Positions 44,808-53,724 of a stretch of 64,000 nucleotides of DNA are shown here, piece after piece. The stretch comes from Gordonia mangrovi (GTDB taxonomy: Bacteria; Actinomycetota; Actinomycetes; Mycobacteriales; Mycobacteriaceae), in NCBI RefSeq assembly GCF_024734075.1, contig NZ_CP102850.1, positions 2,356,001-2,420,000 on the forward strand. Reading direction: 5' to 3'. Position 1 is the stretch's first letter. Each line of letters starts with the position of its first letter. A model generated the notes under the pieces. That model was not told the origin of the DNA. It saw only the letters and a list, made by a program, of their open reading frames with translations, and did no database searches. The position numbers were made by a program, and so were the translations under genes.

Positions 44808-44889
44808 ATTCTCACCGTCTGCTGTCGTCAGATCCTCGACAACAACGCAGACACGCCCCGCCGAGCGGGGTACCACGAAAGGTGAGAAT
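44808..44889 (+). promoter_or_regulatory. Inverted repeat able to mask a ribosome site
   Basis: ATTCTCACC at 44808-44816 is the exact reverse complement of GGTGAGAAT at 44881-44889, which overlaps the ribosome site (GAAAGG, 44877-44882) of the next gene. A smaller 6-bp hairpin (CCCCGC/GCGGGG, 44857-44871) lies in the loop. The fold could block translation in the leader RNA. Confidence 0.35.
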
Positions 44890-44890
44890 C

Positions 44891-45544
44891 ATGTCCGACA
44901 GCACCGCCAACAGCAACAGCAACACCACCGCGTCGAGCACCGCCCCCGAGGGAACCACCCACAGCGCGGTCGACATCGACCGCGACGGCAACGTCGACGT
45001 CGTGCACGGCACCACCGCCGACGGCACCGCGATCAACTCCTACCTCGACGACGCCGGGAATGTGGTGCTCGTGGAGGGCGACACCGATCACAACGGCACC
45101 TACGACACCGTCGTCTACGGCGGCCCGGACGGCACCACCATCGTCGAATCCGACTCCGACGACGATGGTTCGGCCGACGTGGTCGCCAAGCTCTCGGCCG
45201 ATGGTGACGTGATCCAGATCGACGGCGTCGAGCACGGACAGGTCGTGTCGTCGGCGATGGATGTCGACGGTGACGGCAACCTCGACGTCCAGTTCGTCGA
45301 CACCGACCGCGACGGCGAGTTCGACGCGACAGTGTTCGACGCCGACAACGACGGCACACCGGACACGGTGGTCCACGACACCGACGGTGACGGCCACGCC
45401 GACCAGATCGCGTACTACGGCGAGACCGACACCCCCGAGACGGATGCCGCCGAGATGGACACCCCCGAGATGGATGCCACAGCCGAGACCCCCGACACGA
45501 CCGGCTACGAGCAGACCGATCCCACCGGTTTCGACGGATTCTGA
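44891..45544 (+). CDS. Calcium-binding-repeat protein, copy 1
   Basis: A 217-residue, very acidic protein built from repeats of the type DxDxDGxxD: DIDRDGNVD, DTDHNGTYD, DSDDDGSAD, DVDGDGNLD, DTDRDGEFD, DADNDGTPD and DTDGDGHAD. These loops resemble EF-hand, dockerin or thrombospondin type 3 calcium sites. There is no signal peptide, although such proteins usually work outside the cell. A threonine/glutamate-rich tail follows. The ATG at 44891 follows GAAAGG. The FHA-ABC transporter gene begins 20 bases downstream. A second such gene lies across the transporter. Confidence 0.8.
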   Translation: MSDSTANSNSNTTASSTAPEGTTHSAVDIDRDGNVDVVHGTTADGTAINSYLDDAGNVVLVEGDTDHNGTYDTVVYGGPDGTTIVESDSDDDGSADVVAKLSADGDVIQIDGVEHGQVVSSAMDVDGDGNLDVQFVDTDRDGEFDATVFDADNDGTPDTVVHDTDGDGHADQIAYYGETDTPETDAAEMDTPEMDATAETPDTTGYEQTDPTGFDGF

Positions 45545-45564
45545 CCGGCGTCGAGGACCACGGC

Positions 45565-47904
45565 ATGATGAGCACGATGATCCGCGGGACCGTGACGGTG
45601 GGGGCGCAGACCCACGTCTTCGGTCATCTCCCGCACCTGACCGTCGGGTCGTCGACGCGCGACGACGTCGTCGTCGACGATCCGCTCGTCACCGCCGGTC
45701 ACCTGCGGATCGACTGGCGGAGCACCGGCTGGTGGGTATCCGCCGATGCCGCGGCGCCGGCCTACACGGCCGGCGTCGCGGTGACCGAGATCCTGATCGC
45801 CGATGTGACGCGGATCAGGATCGGTGATCCCGACGACGGCCCGGTCCTCATCTTCGCGCTGACCGACTCGGACCCGGTCGATCACGACACGGTGCAACTC
45901 GCCGATGCACCGCGAACCCTGACCTGTGCTCCGGACGGGATGTCGTTGCGCCACACCGCCTCCGACACGGTGATAGACGTACATGGCATCCTCACCGTCG
46001 GCCGCACCCCGGACAACGACCTCGTCATCGACGATCCCTTGGTCTCGCGCCACCACGCACGAATCGCGCTGCAATCCGACGGCGACCTCCTGGTGGATGA
46101 TCTGGCGAGTAGCAACGGGACGCACGTGGACGGCCGCCGGATCACCCGTGCCCGACTGCCCGACGGATCGGTACTCACCGTCGGAAACACCGACTTCGTG
46201 GTGCGTGGTCGGCAGTTGCTGCGCGGCGAGACGCCCACTGCCGGCGACGGACTGATGCTCCACGGCGTCGGCTTGACGCTGGGAGCGGACACCACCCTGC
46301 TGCGTGACGTCGAGTTCACCGCCCGCCCGGGCACCTTGACCGCGGTGATCGGTCCCTCGGGAGCGGGCAAATCCACCGTGGCCGCGGTGATGGCCGGACT
46401 GACCACACCCACCGCTGGGGTGGTCACCTTCGACGGCCGCGACGTCCACGGGGAATACGACACACTGCACACCCGGATCGGGATGGTGCCGCAGAGCGAT
46501 GTTCTGCACCGTCGGCTGACGCTGCGCCACGCGCTGCGGTACGCCGCCGAGATCCGGCTGCCGGGCGACCTCACCGCCGACGACCGGAATCGGGTGATTG
46601 CCGGCGTCCTGGCCGAACTGCACCTCACCGAGCATCTCGACACCCGAATCGACATGTTGTCCGGCGGACAGCGCAAGCGGGCGTCGATGGCGATGGAGTT
46701 GCTCACCGGCCCGTCGCTGCTGATCCTCGACGAACCGACCTCGGGACTCGACCCGGCGCTGGACCGTCAGGTGATGGCGGCGTTGCGACGCCTGGCCAAC
46801 GCCGGGCGGGTGGTGTTGGTGGTCACCCATTCGTTGGCGAACCTGACGCTGTGCGATCAGGTGGTGATGCTCGCGCCGGGTGGCCGCACCGCGTTCGTCG
46901 GTCGGCCCGAGGAGATCCCGATCGCCTTCGGCACCACCGACTGGGCGGAGATCTTCACCGTCCTCACCGCGAATCCGGTTCTGGCCCATCGGCGCCATCT
47001 CGAGCGCACCCGTGCCACCGCCCCGCCGAATCCGGTGCGACGGCCGACCGGCGCCCCGGTGTGTGTTCCCCGGGTGTCGGCGATCGATCAGTGCAGCACC
47101 GTCGTTCGGCGACAGATCCGACTCATCGTCGCCGACCCGGGATATCTGACCTTCCTCGCGGTGCTGCCCGTGGTGCTCGGACTGCTCACGTTGATCGTCC
47201 CCGGAGCGGCCGGCTTCGGGGTCAACGAAGCGTCCGCGACCGCCGGTGAAGCCCTGCAGATCCTGGTGATCCTCGTCGTCGGTGCGACGTTCATGGGCAC
47301 GGCACTGACCGTTCGCGATCTGGTCGCCGAACGTGACATCTTCGCCCGCGAACGGGCCGTGGGACTGCGCGCCGGCGCGTATCTCGCCGCCAAGGTGCTC
47401 GTGTTCTCGGCCGTCGCGATCTGCCAGACCGCCGTGATGCTTGCGATCACCTTTGCCGGCAACGGAACTCCTCGTGGCGGCCTGGTCGGTGCGGCACCGC
47501 TCGAACTGTTCGGCATCCTGGCAGCGTTGGCGGCGGTGAGCGCAGTGGTGGGATTGGCGGTGTCGGCGAGTGTGCGCTCCGTCGAGCAGACCATGCCGCC
47601 GCTGGTGGTGCTCGTGCTTGCTCAGCTGGTGCTCTGCGGTGGACTGTTCCGGCTCACCACACCCGTCCTCGCGCAGCTGCCGTGGCTGTTCCCGTCCTAT
47701 TGGGGCTACACCGCTGCGGCCGGAGCTGTTGACCTGAAGGCGATCTCACCGCTCGCGCCGCAGACCGCCGACGCCGCCATCTGGGAATCAGAGTTGTCCA
47801 ACGCGGTCCTGGCCTACAGCGCCCTGCTGCTCATAACGACCGTCCTGCTCGTCGTCACGATGTCGCGACTCACCGATCGGGGCGGTCGGGTCGGGGGGCG
47901 GTGA
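45565..47904 (+). CDS. FHA-domain ABC transporter
   Basis: A 779-residue fused ABC transporter like Rv1747 of M. tuberculosis. The N-terminus is FHA-like (about 20-70), followed by a clear FHA domain (about 135-210) with LTVGRTPDNDLVIDDPLVSRHHARI. The ATPase has Walker A GPSGAGKST at about 266-274, signature LSGGQRKRAS and Walker B LLILDEPTSGLDP. Six membrane helices (about 530-770) form an ABC-2 type permease. FHA domains bind phosphothreonine, so export is probably controlled by a Ser/Thr kinase. Rv1747 exports cell-wall lipids; the cargo here is unknown. Start ATG 45565, with ATG 45568 possible. Confidence 0.9.
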   Translation: MMSTMIRGTVTVGAQTHVFGHLPHLTVGSSTRDDVVVDDPLVTAGHLRIDWRSTGWWVSADAAAPAYTAGVAVTEILIADVTRIRIGDPDDGPVLIFALTDSDPVDHDTVQLADAPRTLTCAPDGMSLRHTASDTVIDVHGILTVGRTPDNDLVIDDPLVSRHHARIALQSDGDLLVDDLASSNGTHVDGRRITRARLPDGSVLTVGNTDFVVRGRQLLRGETPTAGDGLMLHGVGLTLGADTTLLRDVEFTARPGTLTAVIGPSGAGKSTVAAVMAGLTTPTAGVVTFDGRDVHGEYDTLHTRIGMVPQSDVLHRRLTLRHALRYAAEIRLPGDLTADDRNRVIAGVLAELHLTEHLDTRIDMLSGGQRKRASMAMELLTGPSLLILDEPTSGLDPALDRQVMAALRRLANAGRVVLVVTHSLANLTLCDQVVMLAPGGRTAFVGRPEEIPIAFGTTDWAEIFTVLTANPVLAHRRHLERTRATAPPNPVRRPTGAPVCVPRVSAIDQCSTVVRRQIRLIVADPGYLTFLAVLPVVLGLLTLIVPGAAGFGVNEASATAGEALQILVILVVGATFMGTALTVRDLVAERDIFARERAVGLRAGAYLAAKVLVFSAVAICQTAVMLAITFAGNGTPRGGLVGAAPLELFGILAALAAVSAVVGLAVSASVRSVEQTMPPLVVLVLAQLVLCGGLFRLTTPVLAQLPWLFPSYWGYTAAAGAVDLKAISPLAPQTADAAIWESELSNAVLAYSALLLITTVLLVVTMSRLTDRGGRVGGR

Positions 47905-47984
47905 TGGCGGCGTGTCTGCGGTGCACGCCACTCGCCCCCGACCACGGTGGGTGGTCGGGGGCGAGTGGGTTCGGTGCGACGGGG

Positions 47985-48545
47985 TCAGAGGAGAGTGTCG
48001 TCCTGGGCGGGGCCGCTGCCATAGCCACCGGAGCCGGTGTCGTCCTGGCCGTAGGAGCCACCGGGACCGCCATAGCTGTCGGCGTAGCCGTCACCGTCGG
48101 TGTCGGCGGCGTAGGTGTCGACCTGGCCATCACCGTCGGTGTCGGCGACGACGTAATCGACACGGCCGTCGCCGTCGCGGTCGTAGGACACCCGGTCGGC
48201 GTAGCCGTCGCGGTCGGTGTCCTCGATGAGGGTGTCGGGTCGTCCGTCGCCGTTGCTGTCCAACGTCGACGCGACGACCTGACCGTTCTCGACGGTGTCG
48301 ACCTGGGTCAGGTCGCCGTCGCGGTCGATGTGGGCGATGGTGTCGGCTCGGCCGTCGCCGTCGTCGTCGTGGGCGACGAGCGTGGTGCCGTCGGCGGTGG
48401 TCACCGCCGCGGTGTCGTAGCGGCCGTCGCCGTCGGTGTCGGCCTCCACAAGGGTGACGTTGCCGGCGTCGTCGTAGTGGACCGAGACGGTGTTGCCCTG
48501 CTCATCGGTGGTGTGGCGGACGTTGTCCTGATCGCTGGAGCGCAT
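47985..48545 (-). CDS. Calcium-binding-repeat protein, copy 2
   Basis: A 186-residue paralogue of the repeat protein at 44891, in convergent orientation to the transporter. It carries DTDGDGRYD, DDDGDGRAD, DSNGDGRPD, DTDRDGYAD, DRDGDGRVD, DTDGDGQVD and DTDGDGYAD, with the shared phrases YDDAGNVTLVEADTD and ENGQVVAS. A glycine/serine-rich tail ends the protein. No signal peptide is present. The ATG at 48545 has GGAAGGG about ten bases upstream. Two related proteins flanking one exporter suggest a linked role, perhaps as cargo or as calcium-responsive scaffolds. Confidence 0.8.
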   Translation of the reverse strand: MRSSDQDNVRHTTDEQGNTVSVHYDDAGNVTLVEADTDGDGRYDTAAVTTADGTTLVAHDDDGDGRADTIAHIDRDGDLTQVDTVENGQVVASTLDSNGDGRPDTLIEDTDRDGYADRVSYDRDGDGRVDYVVADTDGDGQVDTYAADTDGDGYADSYGGPGGSYGQDDTGSGGYGSGPAQDDTLL

Positions 48546-48755
48546 GGCGGGTGGTCCCTTCCGGTGGTCTGTGATCGAGCGTGTCGTGGGTCTGACGTGA
48601 TCGGCGGTCTGCGATGTTCCCGGCGTCGATGAATCAATTCTTGTCGACTTCCGCAGTTCCCCCGCAGGAACAATCCCGCCTGCCCGTAGCATCACACAGG
48701 GGACCGGCCGCCATGTGGTGGCGACAACGGATTCATCCGAACGGAGGGTATTCAC

Positions 48756-49157
48756 ATGCAGGAGGAGCCGTCGATCCTGGCTTCGCTCGGCATCGACCCC
48801 GCCGGCGCGCCCCCGCCGCCAGACGCTGTCTGGGACGCGGCGATGCGGGCCGCGTTCGACCCGTCGTCGACGGCCGACCCCGACACCGTGCCCGACATGG
48901 ACGACACCCCGCCGTCGCCCGAGGAGGCAGACGACGAACAACTCGTCGTCGACCCGGCGGTCGATCATGCACCCGACGACCATGACGTGGCACCGGCACC
49001 CGACGTGACCGGCCCCGACGAGATCGCGCTCGACGACGCGGACCTCCACGAATCGGACCTGGATGCCGCGGAGACCGACGAGGACCTGTCGGCGGGCGAC
49101 GCCGGCCCGGACCCGGCCGACGCCGTCGATCCGCACGACGGTCACTACGAACTCTGA
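48756..49157 (+). CDS. Acidic protein of unknown function
   Basis: A 133-residue protein, mostly aspartate, glutamate, alanine and proline, so probably unstructured except for the start (SILASLGIDPAGAPPPPDAVWDAAMRAAF), which looks like a short helical motif. No family is recognised. The ATG at 48756 follows GGAGGG by about nine bases, a good ribosome site. It is 50 bases upstream of the ECF sigma factor gene and could be co-transcribed with it. An anti-sigma or partner role is conceivable but unsupported. Confidence 0.6.
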   Translation: MQEEPSILASLGIDPAGAPPPPDAVWDAAMRAAFDPSSTADPDTVPDMDDTPPSPEEADDEQLVVDPAVDHAPDDHDVAPAPDVTGPDEIALDDADLHESDLDAAETDEDLSAGDAGPDPADAVDPHDGHYEL

Positions 49158-49207
49158 GATGGTGTGCGGGACCGATAAGCCGGCGGAACTGATGGGTGGG
49201 GAAACTG

Positions 49208-49762
49208 ATGGATGAGGCCGCGCTCCTGATGCGGGCACGCGACGGTGACCAGCGTGCCTTCGCCGAGGTCGTCGGCGCCCACCGCAACCACGTGTGGGCC
49301 GTCTGTCTCAACATCTGCGGTAACCCGCATGACGCCGAGGACGCCCTGCAGAACACGCTTGTCGCGGCCTGGCAGAATCTGCACAAGTTCCGGGGCGAGG
49401 CCCGCTTCTCCACCTGGCTGCACCGCATCGCCGCCAACAACGCGCTGACGGTGGTGCGCAAGCGCAAGACCAATACCCAGATCACCGATTTCAGTGATCC
49501 CGACGAGCCCGTCCAACTCAGCGACGACGACGCGGGCCCACGTTTCGACGAACGCATCGCGCTGCGGGATTCGTTGCGCGAGGCACTTTCCCGACTGCCC
49601 GAGGAGTTTCGCGAGGCCATCGTGCTGCGCGAGTTCGGCGACCTCACTTACGCCGACATCGCCGTGCAGCAGGGGGTCGGTGTGCAGACCGTGAAATCGC
49701 GACTCAACCGCGCGCGCACGCAGCTGCGCGACATCATGCGCGACCGGGTGGACGCCGGTTAG
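49208..49762 (+). CDS. ECF RNA polymerase sigma factor
   Basis: A 184-residue extracytoplasmic-function sigma factor. Region 2 is at about 5-75 (DEAALLMRARDGDQRAFAEVV ... DAEDALQNTLVAAWQNLHKFRGEARFSTWLHRIAANNAL) and region 4 at about 120-175 (LSRLPEEFREAIVLREFGDLTYADIAVQQGVGVQTVKSRLNRARTQLRD). No anti-sigma gene with a zinc motif follows, which is unusual. The ATG at 49208 has GGGGAA eight bases upstream; a GTG at 49196 adds four residues. It could direct the surrounding envelope genes, which is inference. Confidence 0.88.
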   Translation: MDEAALLMRARDGDQRAFAEVVGAHRNHVWAVCLNICGNPHDAEDALQNTLVAAWQNLHKFRGEARFSTWLHRIAANNALTVVRKRKTNTQITDFSDPDEPVQLSDDDAGPRFDERIALRDSLREALSRLPEEFREAIVLREFGDLTYADIAVQQGVGVQTVKSRLNRARTQLRDIMRDRVDAG

Positions 49763-49791
49763 GCAACTCGACCCAGGCACCTCATCTCTCG

Positions 49792-49842
49792 CCAGAGACC
49801 TTCCGCGCGCCGAGGGTCTTCGGCCAGAGGTGAGGTCTCTGG
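49792..49842 (+). terminator. Possible terminator after the sigma factor gene
   Basis: CCAGAGACC (49792-49800) and GGTCTCTGG (49834-49842) form a perfect 9-bp inverted repeat with a 33-base GC-rich loop, 30 bases past the sigma factor stop. The long loop makes it a weak call. The rest of 49763-50011 shows no gene. Confidence 0.35.
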
Positions 49843-50011
49843 TTCTGGATGCAGCGGAACGCAACGATGGCCGTTGGAACTCGTGATGGGGTTGTGACCT
49901 GCTGAGGTTGTCGAGACCCACGACTGTTAACTATCGTCACAGCAGTCACATCAGTAACACTCGCCCCATTGCCAGCCTCGGGGCCGCGCTCCTACGGAAG
50001 GTCTCGCGACA

Positions 50012-51538
50012 GTGGTTTCCGCACGTCCCCGGCACGCGCGTGCCCGTTCGCTGTCTCTCGCGGCGATCGGGTTGGTGCCTGCGCTGCTCGTCGGCGGGCT
50101 GCTGACCGCGCCGCGAGTGCTCTCCGAAGACGTGGCGCTGTCGGCCGGTTCCGAGGTGACACTGATCGGCCACGGCCACGGACATGGTCGCGGGATGGGT
50201 CAATGGGGTGCGTACGGCTACGCCCAGAAGGGCTGGTCGGCGACACAGATTTTGCGCCACTATTACGGCGGCACCACCGCGGGGAAGGTGGACAGGCCCG
50301 AGATCACGGTCGCTCTGACCGGGAAGAACTCGGTGAATGTGCACGCGGACGCCGGGATGCGAGTCGGTGGCCAAATGGTGGCTCCCGGACAGGCGGTCAG
50401 CCTGTCCGGGGGTACCGCCACCATCACCAGCGGGTGCGGTGGCGGTGTCGTGCGGTCGGTTCCGGCGCAATGGGTTGAGCCGATCAACATGGGCCCGAGT
50501 CGCCCGCCCGGCGAGTTCCTGAAATTCTGTGGCTCCAATCAGGCCTATCGCGGCGCCCTCGGCTACGACGGCGGACGTGTCTCCAACCGCATCCACATCG
50601 ACGACTACGTCAAGGGTGTGATCCCCAAGGAAAGCGTGCCGGGCTGGGCGGATTCCGGTGGGGCAGAAGCGCTCAAGGCACAAGCTGTCGCGGCGCGCAC
50701 CTATGCGCTGGCCGCGATCGCCGGTGGCAAGAAGATCGACGACACCCAGAACTCGCAGGTGTATGGCGGTGTGGCGGGCGAGGATCCGCGCACCAACCGC
50801 GCCGCCGACGCCACCCCGGGGCAGATCCTGCTGCAGGGCGGCAAGCCCGCCTTCACCGAATTCTCCGCCTCCACTGGCGGTTACACCGCGGGCGGCCGTT
50901 TCCCTGCGGTGCGCGACGACGGCGATACCGTCTCGCCGAACCACAACTGGACCGCGACGATCGGCGCCGGCACCGTCGGCTCCGCGTTCGGCGTCGGCGC
51001 GCTGCGCGCGCTGGAGGTCGTGGAGGCCAACGGCCTCGGTGCCGAGGACGGCCGCGCGATCAAGGTCCGCGCCGTCGGCTCCGGCGGAACTGTCGAGGTC
51101 AGCGGCGAAGAGGCCCGCACCCGACTGGGACTCAAGTCGGCGTTCTTCTCGGTCAAGGGGCAGGCCATCCGACCGAAGATCGTGAAGCCACCCACCGGTC
51201 CCGACATGCCCGGCGGTGGCGGACTGGACCTGGGCAACCTGCTCAGACTCACCGACCAACTCCTGCCCGGCGCCGAACAGCTCCTGTCGACGGGTACCGA
51301 GGCCATCAACGGCCGCTACGGCGAGCTCGGCGGGGTCACCGGCCCGCTCGGTCAGGCGATCGGCGTACCGAACCTGACCCCGGACGGGAACGGTGTGATC
51401 GCGGTGTTCCAGCGCGGCATGATGCTGTTCAGCGAGCAGACCGGTGCGCATGCATTGGTCGGCACGAGCCTCGCCGACTACCTGTCCGGTGGTGGGCAGC
51501 CGGTGCAGGGATTCCCGGACGCCGATCGCCTGCAGTAG
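50012..51538 (+). CDS. SpoIID/LytB-domain exported protein
   Basis: A 508-residue protein with an N-terminal signal or anchor (LSLAAIGLVPALLVGGLLTAP). The SpoIID domain (about 190-350) has YVKGVIPKESVPGW and LKAQAVAARTYALA, then the FSASTGGYTAGG stretch. In Bacillus SpoIID is a lytic transglycosylase acting on denuded glycan; non-sporulating actinobacteria use the domain in wall turnover. A GHGHGHGRGMGQWGAYGYAQKGWS segment precedes it, a usual partner motif. The start is GTG at 50012, after GGAAGG. The C-terminal third has no named domain. Confidence 0.88.
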   Translation: MVSARPRHARARSLSLAAIGLVPALLVGGLLTAPRVLSEDVALSAGSEVTLIGHGHGHGRGMGQWGAYGYAQKGWSATQILRHYYGGTTAGKVDRPEITVALTGKNSVNVHADAGMRVGGQMVAPGQAVSLSGGTATITSGCGGGVVRSVPAQWVEPINMGPSRPPGEFLKFCGSNQAYRGALGYDGGRVSNRIHIDDYVKGVIPKESVPGWADSGGAEALKAQAVAARTYALAAIAGGKKIDDTQNSQVYGGVAGEDPRTNRAADATPGQILLQGGKPAFTEFSASTGGYTAGGRFPAVRDDGDTVSPNHNWTATIGAGTVGSAFGVGALRALEVVEANGLGAEDGRAIKVRAVGSGGTVEVSGEEARTRLGLKSAFFSVKGQAIRPKIVKPPTGPDMPGGGGLDLGNLLRLTDQLLPGAEQLLSTGTEAINGRYGELGGVTGPLGQAIGVPNLTPDGNGVIAVFQRGMMLFSEQTGAHALVGTSLADYLSGGGQPVQGFPDADRLQ

Positions 51539-51568
51539 TGACGCATGACGCTGGGCCCGCCGTGGGGG

Positions 51569-52249
51569 TCAGTTCGCGTCCGGGCCGGCTTCGATGATCT
51601 TCTTGGCCACCTCGATCAGTTTTGTGTTGCTGTCCTGGGACAGCCGCGCGAGCAACCGGAACGCCTGGTCGGCATCGACCTGGTAGCGCTCCATGATCAT
51701 GCCCTTCGCCTGCCCGATGATGTCGCGGGAACTCAGCGCGGTGAGCAACTGGTCCTTCTCGCGGACCGCGGAGAACGCGGTGGCACAGTGCGCGGCGAAC
51801 AGCTGGCCGACCGCGATCGCGTCGGGCTCGAACGCGTGCGTGGTGGTGCTCAACAGGTTCAGTGCGCCGAAATCGTGCCCGTCGATGTAGAGGCAGAAGC
51901 AGGCCATCGATCCGATGCCGAGTTCGGTGGCGGCCTCGGCGTACCGTGGCCAGCGGTTCTCGCGGCGCATGTCGTCGATGATGATCGTGGTGTCGTCGAC
52001 GGCCGACCGCACACACGGGCCCTCGTTGAACTCGCGCTGCAGGGCGTCGGACTTCCCGGCGAGGTCGCCGACGACGACCGGGGTCTCGATCCGGCCGGCG
52101 GTCACCATGGTGACGCTGGCGAACTCGGTGCCGGGGACGGAGTCGACGGCGGCGGCGGAGATGCGTCCGAGTACTGCGGCGGTGTCGTCGCCCTCGGTCC
52201 GAATCTCCCGGATGAGTTCGGCCATTCTGGTCGTCTGCGTCTCGTTCAT
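51569..52249 (-). CDS. GAF-ANTAR RNA-binding regulator
   Basis: A 226-residue regulator with a GAF sensor domain (about 20-160) and a C-terminal ANTAR domain (about 165-220, SSRDIIGQAKGMIMERYQVDADQAFRLLARLSQDSNTKLIEVAKKII). ANTAR proteins bind paired RNA hexaloops and prevent termination. The GAF ligand is not evident. I use the ATG at 52249, because GGAGG is seven bases away; an ATG at 52255 would sit directly against it. It lies 54 bases past the methyltransferase gene on the same strand and may be part of that transcript. Confidence 0.88.
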   Translation of the reverse strand: MNETQTTRMAELIREIRTEGDDTAAVLGRISAAAVDSVPGTEFASVTMVTAGRIETPVVVGDLAGKSDALQREFNEGPCVRSAVDDTTIIIDDMRRENRWPRYAEAATELGIGSMACFCLYIDGHDFGALNLLSTTTHAFEPDAIAVGQLFAAHCATAFSAVREKDQLLTALSSRDIIGQAKGMIMERYQVDADQAFRLLARLSQDSNTKLIEVAKKIIEAGPDAN

Positions 52250-52303
52250 GGTCATTCCTCCGCGAATCCCTGCCCGCCCCCTACGGGTGCTCTCGTGACC
52301 AGA

Positions 52304-52942
52304 TCAGGGTACGAGATTCTCGCGCTGCGCGACCGACGGTCCGGCACGGGCGGTGAACACGTCGAGGCGCAGGTCGGCGTCGCGGTAACCGCCGGCGTGG
52401 TGCAGTGGTCCGTGCCGCAGCCGATCATGCACGTCGTCACCCGACTGCGGATACTCGGCGACCTCGTGCCGCCAGTGCACGGCGATCATCTCCCCGCCGG
52501 AACTCAGCGATGCCGGCAGCCGCTCCAGCAGACCGTCGAGGGCGTCGGGATCGAGGTAATAGAGCACCTCGCTGAGCACGATGAGGTCGAACTCCTCGTC
52601 CGGCCAATCGGTCAGGAGGTCACCGATCTGCACCCGTACCCGATCGCCGTGATGGGCGAGCCGACGGGTCGCCAGCTCCACCGCGCGCGGGCTCAGGTCG
52701 GTGCACAGCAGCCGATCGCTGCGCCGGGCCAGTTGATCACTGAGCACCCCGATCGAGCAGCCCGGTTCGAAGACGTGGGGATAGTGTTCCGCGCTCAACG
52801 AGGCCAGGGTCAACGCGTATTTGCGGCGCTCGTAGAAGCGCTCCGCGAATCCCCAGGGATCGTCGCTGCCGGCGTACATGTCGTGGAAGTAGGTGTCGGA
52901 CATCGACCGCGTCGGCGATGCGCCCCCGGCGCCCGTCGTCAT
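52304..52942 (-). CDS. SAM-dependent methyltransferase (NodS-like)
   Basis: A 212-residue class I methyltransferase. The SAM motif VFEPGCSIGVLSDQLA is at about 57-72, LCTDLSPRAVELA follows at about 79-91, and FDLIVLSEVLYYLD is the motif IV region. The early DPWGFAERFYERRKYALTLASL helix is shared with NodS-type enzymes. Substrate unknown. Its ATG overlaps the deacetylase stop in an ATGA, making it the last gene of a four-gene cassette. N- or O-methylation of a glycosylated or deacetylated product is inferred. Confidence 0.85.
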   Translation of the reverse strand: MTTGAGGASPTRSMSDTYFHDMYAGSDDPWGFAERFYERRKYALTLASLSAEHYPHVFEPGCSIGVLSDQLARRSDRLLCTDLSPRAVELATRRLAHHGDRVRVQIGDLLTDWPDEEFDLIVLSEVLYYLDPDALDGLLERLPASLSSGGEMIAVHWRHEVAEYPQSGDDVHDRLRHGPLHHAGGYRDADLRLDVFTARAGPSVAQRENLVP

Positions 52943-53724
52943 GCGAACACGAACTCTCGGGATCGGATCAGGTGGGCGAGCACATGGGGCGGCAGGACCG
53001 CCGCGTCGGCCGGATCATCCGACAACGGCCGGACCTGGGTGTCGAAGGCGTTGATCGCCGCATGTTTGACCGCCAGGATGGTCGGATCGATGCGGTGCGC
53101 GCGCAGGCGATGCCACGGGATGGTGGGATCGCCGGGCCGGGCCCAATGCCACATCCAGATGGGATACCACCACACCGGCAGATCGAGGCGCGCGGCCACC
53201 TCCCCCGCGACGGCGCCCACCGCGTCGTGGTCGGGGTGGCCGTCGGCCGACCACACCGACAGCAGGCCGGTCCGGACATCGGGTGCCTCGGCGACGATCG
53301 ACTCGGTGATCCCGGCAACCGTGTGACGCTCCGCGGCGAGCGCCCCGTCGGTCAACCCGCACCACCGGGGACGCGCGACACCCAGCATCTCGGTGGCGGC
53401 GTCGAGCTCCACATGCCGCCGGTCGGCGAGCTGATCGGCGGACAGCGTCGGCGAACCCGGGTGCGAGGCTCGGCCATCGGACATACAGACGACGACGACC
53501 TCGATGCCGGCCCGTGCGGCCGCGGCCATGATGCCGCCGGCGCCGAGTACCTCGTCGTCGGGGTGTGCGCCGAGCACCACCAGGCGCTCGACGTCGAGGG
53601 TCAACTCCGGCCACGGCCCGTGTGCCGTGATCCAGGTCTGCCAGGCATCCTCTCGAGTGCCGTCCGCGGTGACCGGAGTGCCGGCCAGGCCGTCGGCGGT
53701 GGACTGTGGTTCGGTCACCGGCAT
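52939..53724 (-). CDS. PIG-L family N-deacetylase
   Basis: A 261-residue zinc deacetylase of the PIG-L/MshB/Mca family. The metal motif GAHPDDEVLGAGG is at about 54-66 and the second histidine lies in DGHPDHDAVG at about 158. These enzymes remove acetyl groups from N-acetylglucosaminyl or related compounds. The ATG at 53724 follows AGGAGG by four bases. It overlaps the upstream gene by ten bases and the downstream methyltransferase by four. No mycothiol gene lies nearby, so the substrate is likely a product of this cassette. Confidence 0.88.
   Translation of the reverse strand: MPVTEPQSTADGLAGTPVTADGTREDAWQTWITAHGPWPELTLDVERLVVLGAHPDDEVLGAGGIMAAAARAGIEVVVVCMSDGRASHPGSPTLSADQLADRRHVELDAATEMLGVARPRWCGLTDGALAAERHTVAGITESIVAEAPDVRTGLLSVWSADGHPDHDAVGAVAGEVAARLDLPVWWYPIWMWHWARPGDPTIPWHRLRAHRIDPTILAVKHAAINAFDTQVRPLSDDPADAAVLPPHVLAHLIRSREFVFA

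Noticed and set aside
44990-45420. Regular short repeats that could suggest a CRISPR array
   Set aside because: The repeats are imperfect, follow codon phase and encode DxDxDG calcium loops; spacers are not unique sequences of fixed length.
48000-48450. Second set of short repeats resembling an array
   Set aside because: Same reason: they encode the calcium loops of the minus-strand repeat protein.
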